IMG/VR virus record: IMGVR_UViG_3300032294_000207
Coordinates: 1-33,773 of that record
Source of the DNA: a virus
Reading direction: 5' to 3' (one strand)
DNA: 33,773 bases
The notes beneath the pieces were generated by a model. It was not told the origin of the DNA. It searched no databases and worked only from the letters and a program-made list of their open reading frames with translations. The translations under genes and the position numbers were made by a program. Shown piece by piece: positions 29,245-33,773 of the stretch (its first letter is position 1; every line of letters starts with the position of its first letter).

Positions 29245-30164
29245 TTTAACCTTTCATTTTGTAATGCTTCATATTCTTGATTTAATTCACAACCCATATA
29301 TTGTCTGCCTAATTCTTTTGCTACTTGAGCAGTTGTACCAGAACCCATAAACGGATCAAATACTATATCATTTTTACGACTACCTGCCAATATACATGGG
29401 GTAATTAATTCTTTAGGAAATGTAGCAAAATGTGCGCCTTTGTATGGTTTTACTGTTACTACCCATACACTTCTTTTATTTTTGGTATCTTTTATTTCTC
29501 TTTTACCAGTAACGTGTGTTTCATATCCTTTTTTTACATTACCATTTTCATCTTTATATTTAGATTCGTCATAATTTAAAATTCTTCCTGCATGAATTGA
29601 TGGTTCTTTTATAGATTCATTATCAAAATAATAATTTTTGTTTTTAGAAAATAAAAATATATATTCGTGAGATTTTGTACATCTATCACGAACAGATTCA
29701 GGCATTGGATTAGGTTTATGCCAAATAATATCTTGTCTTAATGTCCATCCAAAATCTTGCAAAGCAAATGCTACACGCCAGGGTATTCCAATTAAATCTT
29801 TTTCTTTTAATCCATTTTGTTTATTTCCACGTCTTGCACAAGTAGTAGGTAAATCTTGATTAGTGTTGGATACGGTTTGTTTATTTAACGCTTGTCCTTT
29901 ACCTGGTCTATAATTATAATAACTATCACCAAGATTAAGCCATACAGTTCCATCATCTTTAAGGATATTCCAAACATCTCTAAATACATCTACCATATTA
30001 GCTACATATTCACCTACAGTTTGTTCTAATCCTATTTGACCATCATGGCCATAATCTCTTAGACCAAAATAAGGTGGAGAAGTTACACAAGTTTGAACTT
30101 TAACGCCTTCATCTTTCCAGCGCTTCATTATTGCCCTACAATCGCCAAATTCTATTTTGTTCAT
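29241..30164 (-). CDS. DNA methyltransferase (N4-cytosine or N6-adenine type)
   Basis: 307 residues. Motif IV TSPPYFGLRDY (Ser29-Tyr32) comes first and SAM-binding motif I DPFMGSGTT (from Asp270) near the C-terminus, the beta-class order. The SPPY form is more often N4-cytosine or mixed N6-adenine. No partner restriction gene is visible, so it is an orphan enzyme and probably protects the phage against host restriction or marks its DNA. Start overlaps the DUF1364 gene by 4 bases. Confidence 0.9.
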   Translation of the reverse strand: MNKIEFGDCRAIMKRWKDEGVKVQTCVTSPPYFGLRDYGHDGQIGLEQTVGEYVANMVDVFRDVWNILKDDGTVWLNLGDSYYNYRPGKGQALNKQTVSNTNQDLPTTCARRGNKQNGLKEKDLIGIPWRVAFALQDFGWTLRQDIIWHKPNPMPESVRDRCTKSHEYIFLFSKNKNYYFDNESIKEPSIHAGRILNYDESKYKDENGNVKKGYETHVTGKREIKDTKNKRSVWVVTVKPYKGAHFATFPKELITPCILAGSRKNDIVFDPFMGSGTTAQVAKELGRQYMGCELNQEYEALQNERLK

Positions 30165-30442
30165 AATATTCCAATCATGTCATGTTCCCAAAGATATTGC
30201 ATGGTAGTAACGTAAGCTCTATTCCACATATCACGCTTTTCTTCTTTAGTTAAGTTTTTACCCATGTCTAAAGTGTAATGGCACTCATAGCACAATGCAG
30301 CGCATAATGCGTCAGAATTTTTAAGTCCCATGCCTTTTCCCTCATTTCTGTGAGCTGCACAAACTGTATCTGATTGTATGCCACAATGCTGACATGGTAA
30401 TTGTCTTAAAAGTCTAGTGAGTTTCGTATTGCGGTAAACCAT
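30161..30442 (-). CDS. DUF1364 (YbcO-like) putative nuclease
   Basis: MVYRNTKLTRLLRQLPCQHC, then AAHRNEGKGMGLKNSDALCA and LCYECHYTLDMG: the CxxC-AAH-x-GKGMG-CYxCH pattern of DUF1364, a family with HNH-like zinc ribbon fold containing the lambda-like YbcO nuclease. I start at ATG 30442, the conserved N-terminus; an in-frame ATG at 30472 is an alternative. It overlaps the NinB-like gene by 29 bases. Confidence 0.8.
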   Translation of the reverse strand: MVYRNTKLTRLLRQLPCQHCGIQSDTVCAAHRNEGKGMGLKNSDALCAALCYECHYTLDMGKNLTKEEKRDMWNRAYVTTMQYLWEHDMIGIL

Positions 30443-30794
30443 CTTGAAATGAACACCCGTATTCGTTAGCAAATTTTAACACATTTTCTATGTATTCTGA
30501 AAATTGTGCTGTATCTAAATCAGTCGTTGATGGCACAATAACAACTGGTTGTCCAGCTATTTCTTTAGCATATTTAAGAAATTTATATTTTAAAAGCTCA
30601 TGTATTTCTTCTTTGGTGTATCCAAGATAATCTGACAATCCTTCAAGTATAGCCCAATAATAATCATTTTGAGATAAATTTCTAATATGTTTACGTTCAG
30701 TCACTTGAACTTTCCAAATTTTACTAAAATCTAGTTCTTTTAATTTGGTTATTAAGTTCGGTAAGTTTGCTCTTGTCAAATTGTATTTTATCAT
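30414..30794 (-). CDS. NinB-like recombination accessory protein
   Basis: 126 residues from ATG 30794 (GGATGGAAAG precedes). Core: WKVQVTERKHIRNLSQNDYY, then WAILEGLSDYLGYTKEEIHE and LLKYKFL, of NinB (Orf) type: single-strand DNA binding in lambda-like recombination. The lambda-like nin neighbours (DUF1364 next door) support the call. The upstream extension to 30863 is not needed because a separate ORF covers it. Confidence 0.65.
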   Translation of the reverse strand: MIKYNLTRANLPNLITKLKELDFSKIWKVQVTERKHIRNLSQNDYYWAILEGLSDYLGYTKEEIHELLKYKFLKYAKEIAGQPVVIVPSTTDLDTAQFSEYIENVLKFANEYGCSFQDGLPQYETH

Positions 30795-30903
30795 CTTTCC
30801 ATCCTTTCGTCTTAAATATTTGTCCGTCTTTAGATACAGCTTTGTATTGTATATCATCTCCAAAGAGCTTTTTACATTCTTTTATAAAATCATTTATTGT
30901 CAT
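30724..30903 (-). CDS. Hypothetical small protein, 59 aa, overlapping the NinB-like start
   Basis: MTINDFIKECKKLFGDDIQY, then KAVSKDGQIFKTKGWKDDKI. The start is in an ATGA overlap with the helicase stop (30900-30903). The final 71 bases run in a different frame over the start of the NinB-like gene. Basic, Lys-rich. Function unknown. Confidence 0.6.
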   Translation of the reverse strand: MTINDFIKECKKLFGDDIQYKAVSKDGQIFKTKGWKDDKIQFDKSKLTELNNQIKRTRF

Positions 30904-31814
30904 GGTGCTTCTCTATAACATAAAGTTTTTTGACTAAACCAAAAATTAAATGAACCTTCCCATTGACCATTACGATTTTTTTGAACAAAAACTTTTGCAT
31001 CAGGAATAATTTTAAGTTCATCTTCAGAAGTTTTACCTTCTTCAACTAATTTTTCCTTATACCGATTGCGCCAGACCATAATGATATTATCGCATAAGTT
31101 CCTAATATGGCTAGAACCCATGATGTTTGTTGCATCTGGTATCTCTGTTTCATCTTTCATTTTACGTGTGTGAGCAACAAGAAAAATTTGTATCTGCAGG
31201 TCTCTGGCAGTTACAGCAAGTCTATCGGCAAATAATTTTTGTTTTTCTAATGACTCCTCACTAATGTCACTCATTTTCATAAGACTGTCAATAACAAAAA
31301 CTTCTACTCCTAGTATGTGTTTACCATAATATAAGGTCGCTATCATATCATCTGAAGTAGTAACTCCTGTCTGGTCGTAAACATACAATTTATCTTTTGC
31401 ACGTTCACAGAATTTGCGTATGTAATCGTCTGTCGGCTCTGGTGAACCTAATGTCTGATTTATCATCCGTGCGATAGTTAATACAGGCCTCATTTCCAAT
31501 GAAGCTATCAAGCATTTTGTATCTTGTCGCATCAAAGATAATATGACTTGTGAAAGCCACATGGATTTGCCATGTCCTGATACCCCTGTTAAAATTGTCA
31601 ATTCAGAATTACGAACACGAAATTTATCTTCCGTCTTAATCCAGCCCAACGATTTACCAGAATGAATCTCCTCACCAAAATATCGCACCAAATCATCAGC
31701 AAATATATCCGTGCTTTTAACCTTAAATTCCGCATGAGAATATTCCTCCTTATAAAAATCTTGAACAGTTGATTGACTTACTGTTAATTTATCAATTACC
31801 TCTCCTAAATTCAT
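30900..31814 (-). CDS. DnaB-like replicative helicase
   Basis: 304 residues. Walker A GVSGHGKS (77-84), Walker B VFVIDSLMK (Asp176), and FLVAHTRKM (His215) like the DnaB family. Only the RecA-like ATPase domain and a short N-terminus are present; there is no primase domain and no full DnaB N-terminal domain. With the O-like initiator it forms the replication module; primase and polymerase would come from the host. ATGA overlaps with both neighbours. Confidence 0.85.
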   Translation of the reverse strand: MNLGEVIDKLTVSQSTVQDFYKEEYSHAEFKVKSTDIFADDLVRYFGEEIHSGKSLGWIKTEDKFRVRNSELTILTGVSGHGKSMWLSQVILSLMRQDTKCLIASLEMRPVLTIARMINQTLGSPEPTDDYIRKFCERAKDKLYVYDQTGVTTSDDMIATLYYGKHILGVEVFVIDSLMKMSDISEESLEKQKLFADRLAVTARDLQIQIFLVAHTRKMKDETEIPDATNIMGSSHIRNLCDNIIMVWRNRYKEKLVEEGKTSEDELKIIPDAKVFVQKNRNGQWEGSFNFWFSQKTLCYREAP

Positions 31815-32095
31815 TCTTCCACCTCTAGTTTAATTTTGCCTATGTATCTTAATAAATTCCCTTCAAAATCATTTGACCAAAGCATTACAACTTCTAATGA
31901 TTTTCTGTTTTTATATAAATACAAATATTGTGGCTCTTTAGGTTGTGGTTTAATGCGAAATTCCCAATGATTACTATTCCAATTAGGGTCTGATAACACA
32001 TAAAATTCATTTGTTAGGTAGCCTTTTTTTCTGCCCTCAATCTCTGCACCATCAGCCCATGCTTTTATTTCTTTATGCCATTTATGTTGTTTCAT
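31811..32095 (-). CDS. Hypothetical protein, 94 aa, starting with a repeated N-terminus
   Basis: The start ATG 32095 begins MKQHKWHKEIKAWADGAEIE, a common small phage family with W-EFRIKP ending near NWNSNHWEFRIKP. Four-base overlap with the 54-aa gene. The first 11 codons are identical to those of that gene. Function unknown. Confidence 0.65.
   Translation of the reverse strand: MKQHKWHKEIKAWADGAEIEGRKKGYLTNEFYVLSDPNWNSNHWEFRIKPQPKEPQYLYLYKNRKSLEVVMLWSNDFEGNLLRYIGKIKLEVEE
32063..32095 (-). repeat. 33-base direct repeat, copy 1
   Basis: Codes for MKQHKWHKEIK at the start of the 94-aa protein; identical to 32224-32256. Confidence 0.9.
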
Positions 32096-32256
32096 TTTTG
32101 TCCCCAATCTAATCCATCATCTATACCAAATCTTTTATTAAGTAAATGTATAAACATAGGTAAACTACAATTCCATTTTAAAGCTTCTAAATGCAAAGCT
32201 TCATATTCAGGTTGTGTTAAAGGTTTTATTTCTTTATGCCATTTATGTTGTTTCAT
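32092..32256 (-). CDS. Hypothetical protein, 54 aa
   Basis: MKQHKWHKEIKPLTQPEYEA, then LHLEALKWNCSLPMFIHLLN. Directly after the O-like gene with an ATGA overlap. It has the same 11 first residues as the following gene. No family; function unknown. Confidence 0.6.
   Translation of the reverse strand: MKQHKWHKEIKPLTQPEYEALHLEALKWNCSLPMFIHLLNKRFGIDDGLDWGQK
32224..32256 (-). repeat. 33-base direct repeat, copy 2
   Basis: Codes for MKQHKWHKEIK at the start of the 54-aa protein; identical to 32063-32095. Tandem duplication or recombination between adjacent genes could explain it. Confidence 0.9.
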
Positions 32257-32870
32257 ATTCCACCTTCCCAAACTTTACGTTCTTTAGGTATTTCACCATC
32301 ATTCCATCTCTCCTGGTTAAGTAGCGTTAAAGGTGCTGGTGAGAAACCATCCTTCCATGATTGAGTATCTTTCATACGCTTGACATATCCTATAACTTCA
32401 TCTGCTATTCCGTCAAGGTTTTTATTAGCCCATCTTTCTAAACAAGTTTTCTTGTTTACTTTACGAACATTAGGATAGTTTTCCCAAAATTCATCAAACC
32501 TATTGGTCGTTTTAACGACATATATATCTTCTCTCTTCTTCTCTTCTCTTCTCTTCTCTATCCTAACAGGCTGCGAGTTTTCTTCTAGCCAACCTCTAGT
32601 AAATAGTTCTTTTAAAATTTTATCAATAAATTCAATAGGATAATGAAGCCTAAAAGCTATCTCAAAATGATCAGGTAACATTCCATCATTTTCAGACCCT
32701 AAACACCATAGTTCAACTAAAACAGCTTTTTGTTCAAAAGATAGTTTATGAATCTCTATGTTATTTATGTAATCTGTACCATAAAACTTGAACCAAGTCA
32801 TCTTTTTTTGATAACGTGGGTTTTTAGCTCTATAGAGATTAAACTTTTCCCAGTTCTTAATTTTATACAT
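32253..32870 (-). CDS. Putative replication initiator (phage O-like)
   Basis: 205 residues from ATG 32870 (AAGGAGAAAT before it, better than 32891). N-terminal part: TWFKFYGTDYINNIEIHKLS, a winged-helix replication-protein style, then a basic linker KRREEKKRED, and a C-terminal domain RFDEFWENYPNVRKVNKKTC, then DGFSPAPLTLLNQERWNDGE. This C-terminal form is common in O-like or DnaC-interacting replication proteins. It probably binds origin DNA and loads the helicase encoded downstream. No iterons are evident in this gene. Confidence 0.75.
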   Translation of the reverse strand: MYKIKNWEKFNLYRAKNPRYQKKMTWFKFYGTDYINNIEIHKLSFEQKAVLVELWCLGSENDGMLPDHFEIAFRLHYPIEFIDKILKELFTRGWLEENSQPVRIEKRREEKKREDIYVVKTTNRFDEFWENYPNVRKVNKKTCLERWANKNLDGIADEVIGYVKRMKDTQSWKDGFSPAPLTLLNQERWNDGEIPKERKVWEGGI

Positions 32871-32878
32871 ATTTCTCC

Positions 32879-33055
32879 TTAAAATAGACATTCTTCATAT
32901 TGTTCAAAATTTATCACATTTTTGACTCTTTTTAGCACATGGAGCTTACAATTAGGTCTATTCTCAAGAAACCATAGAGCAGAAGCCTTGTTACTAAAGG
33001 CTCTCAATGGTTTTCCATCAAATTCGTCTAAAATAATAAAACGTAAGATTTCCAT
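32879..33055 (-). CDS. Small protein, first gene of the leftward operon, 58 aa
   Basis: ATG 33055 (MEILRFIILDEFDGKPLRAF) chosen over an upstream GTG (33073). Contains ASALWFLENRPNCKLHVLKR and an acidic ending. No function recognised. First in the leftward early operon, next to the divergent promoter region. Confidence 0.55.
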   Translation of the reverse strand: MEILRFIILDEFDGKPLRAFSNKASALWFLENRPNCKLHVLKRVKNVINFEQYEECLF

Positions 33056-33076
33056 AGAAAAGAACACTATCACACA

Positions 33077-33132
33077 AAAAAACGCTTGTAAACTACTTTT
33101 TTACTAGTTTTTTGCTATTTTTTTACTAAAAA
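33077..33132. promoter_or_regulatory. Phased A/T-tracts upstream of rightward promoter
   Basis: A7 at 33077-33083 and T6 at 33098-33103, 33109-33114 and 33119-33124, then A5 at 33128-33132. The T-tracts are 10-11 bases apart, so curvature or an UP-like element is likely. TTGACA follows 3 bases after the last tract. Confidence 0.5.
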
Positions 33133-33134
33133 GC

Positions 33135-33165
33135 TTGACAGTCATATTTTAATCATTAATATAAC
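33135..33165 (+). promoter_or_regulatory. Rightward early promoter
   Basis: TTGACA at 33135-33140 is a perfect -35. The -10 is TATAAC at 33160-33165 (19-base spacer) or AATATA at 33158-33163 (17). AGGAGAGAAAG then precedes the first ATG at 33193. Confidence 0.65.
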
Positions 33166-33192
33166 TATTGTAGTCAACTTTAGGAGAGAAAG

Positions 33193-33288
33193 ATGAATAT
33201 TAAAACAATGATAGTGACAGTAATAGCTTTTTATGCTTATATATGGTTATGCTTACATATTATGGGTAAATTAGCAGGTGCAATATGA
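33193..33288 (+). CDS. Micro membrane protein, 31 aa
   Basis: MNIKTMIVTVIAFYAYIWLC, then LHIMGKLAGAI: short single hydrophobic span with basic start. Strong AGGAGA site. First gene after the rightward promoter; its stop overlaps the next ATG by 4 bases (ATGA). Unknown role, maybe a superinfection or membrane modulator. Confidence 0.55.
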   Translation: MNIKTMIVTVIAFYAYIWLCLHIMGKLAGAI

Positions 33289-33350
33289 ATAAATTGATAT
33301 GGTTGTTTCTTTTTGTGTTTTGGGGGTATATAATATGGCGAATGATTTAA
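33285..33350 (+). CDS. Possible micro membrane peptide, 21 aa
   Basis: ATG in an ATGA overlap. MNKLIWLFLFVFWGYIIWRM is hydrophobic with a basic end. Only 21 codons, so it could be a leader peptide or random ORF; the coupling to its upstream gene is the only support. Confidence 0.35.
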   Translation: MNKLIWLFLFVFWGYIIWRMI

Positions 33351-33511
33351 AACATATATCTTCAATACTAGAAGAAGTGTATAAAGATTTAAAAGAATTA
33401 AACGATAAATATGACGAACAGGAGAGAAAACAAAATGAGTCAACAACAACACTACGATCAAGTAATGATGCAACAACATCAACAAGAGGAGAGAGCAAAG
33501 ATGAACTATAA
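33335..33511 (+). CDS. Hypothetical protein, 58 aa
   Basis: ATG 33335 (TTGGGGG upstream). MANDLKHISSILEEVYKDLK, then a charged coiled coil and a Thr/Ser-rich tail. A longer version from 33299 is not preferred. It overlaps the annealing protein gene by 11 bases from the short start. Function unknown. Confidence 0.6.
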   Translation: MANDLKHISSILEEVYKDLKELNDKYDEQERKQNESTTTLRSSNDATTSTRGESKDEL

Positions 33512-33773
33512 CGAACTACGTAAAATCAATGTATCAGATCACATTGAGAAAAAGAATGGTCTATCATACTTATCATGGGCTTGGGCTGTGGATACTCTTC
33601 TACAGCAAGACCCAACTGCAACATGGTCTTATGGTGAACCTAAACAGTTCGGTGAAACACTTATGGTATTCTGCACAGTCCATGCGTTTGGTAAATCTAT
33701 GACATCACAATTACCTGTGCTTAACTTTAGAAACCAAGCTATTCCTAATCCTGACGCTATGGCAGTTAATACA
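33501..33773 (+). CDS. DUF1071 single-strand annealing protein, cut at window end
   Basis: The first 91 residues contain MNYNELRKINVSDHIEKKNG, then LSYLSWAWAVDTLLQQDPTA and LPVLNFRNQAIPNPDAMAVN, the hallmark of DUF1071 (Sak3/Rad52-like annealing proteins). ATG 33501 has AGGAGAGAGCAAAG upstream; ATG 33435 in the same frame (Gln-rich extension, with GGAGAGAAAA) is a second start. The C-terminal part is off the window. With the exonuclease at the left end it forms a synaptase/exonuclease pair. Confidence 0.85.
   Translation, partial: MNYNELRKINVSDHIEKKNGLSYLSWAWAVDTLLQQDPTATWSYGEPKQFGETLMVFCTVHAFGKSMTSQLPVLNFRNQAIPNPDAMAVNT

Noticed and set aside
30795-30863. Longer start of the NinB-like protein
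   Set aside because: The extension lies in another frame over a coupled 59-codon ORF, and ATG 30794 has its own ribosome site.
32063-32256. CRISPR-like repeats
   Set aside because: Only two copies, 128 bases apart, and both are coding starts of genes.
32871-32891. Longer start of the O-like protein
   Set aside because: AAGGAG lies within that extension, correctly spaced for ATG 32870.
33098-33124. T-tracts as intrinsic terminators
   Set aside because: No GC-rich stem precedes them; the regular spacing and following TTGACA fit promoter architecture better.
1-33773. Direct joining of the two window ends as an exact circle
   Set aside because: Although the two cut frames would join in frame, the product would lack the annealing protein C-terminal part and the exonuclease N-terminus. 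A chance frame match (one in three) at arbitrary window edges is more likely.

Overview
The window is almost all of a tailed double-stranded DNA phage genome of the short-tailed (podovirus, P22-like) kind. It is AT-rich and very compact. Terminase, a P22-type portal, scaffold, an HK97-fold-type major capsid protein, P22 gp4/gp10-like tail-junction proteins, putative ejection proteins, fibres and a lysis cassette are present. No integrase, DNA polymerase or primase gene was recognised. The recombination module is cut by the window ends: the first 91 residues of a DUF1071 annealing protein lie at the right end, and a YqaJ exonuclease lacking its N-terminus lies at the left end. The natural order of that module is annealing protein, exonuclease, SSB-like protein. 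The source is therefore probably a circular or circularly permuted genome of which only a few hundred bases are missing.

Layout. (1) 33135-33773 continuing into 1-2131, rightward: a strong promoter with phased T-tracts, tiny ORFs, annealing protein, exonuclease, SSB-like protein, SleB-type cell-wall hydrolase, small genes and DUF3310, ending at a hairpin terminator (2233-2260). (2) 33055 down to 27492, leftward: replication and early genes (O-like initiator, DnaB-like helicase, NinB-like, YbcO-like, DNA methyltransferase, several small genes, HTH protein), ending with a Q-like antiterminator. (3) 27491-27310: a control region with a dyad repeat, a TATAAT promoter and an intrinsic terminator about 30 bases after the predicted start, which resembles the lambda pR'/tR' late switch. 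(4) 27310 down to 2262, leftward: one long late operon running through packaging, fibre cassette, head, tail junction, ejection proteins, collar fibre and lysis, with a DnaQ-like exonuclease at its end.

The most unusual feature is a 23-codon gene at 756-827 on the minus strand, antisense inside the rightward operon. It has a strong ribosome binding site and a TATAAT element, and it encodes what looks like a complete PqqA, the precursor peptide of the cofactor pyrroloquinoline quinone (PQQ), with the Glu-x-x-x-Tyr pair that is cross-linked into PQQ. No other pqq gene is visible. The phage would supply substrate peptide to the host PqqB-E enzymes. PQQ is the cofactor of methanol dehydrogenases, so a methylotrophic proteobacterial host, for example a freshwater member of the Methylophilales, is a reasonable inference; other PQQ-using hosts remain possible.

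Several genes have no standard start codon or are under 60 codons: a GNAT acetyltransferase after the gp10-like gene, an ATT-start zinc ribbon, and about a dozen small overlapping ORFs joined by ATGA or TAATG junctions. They are listed because an automatic caller would probably miss them.
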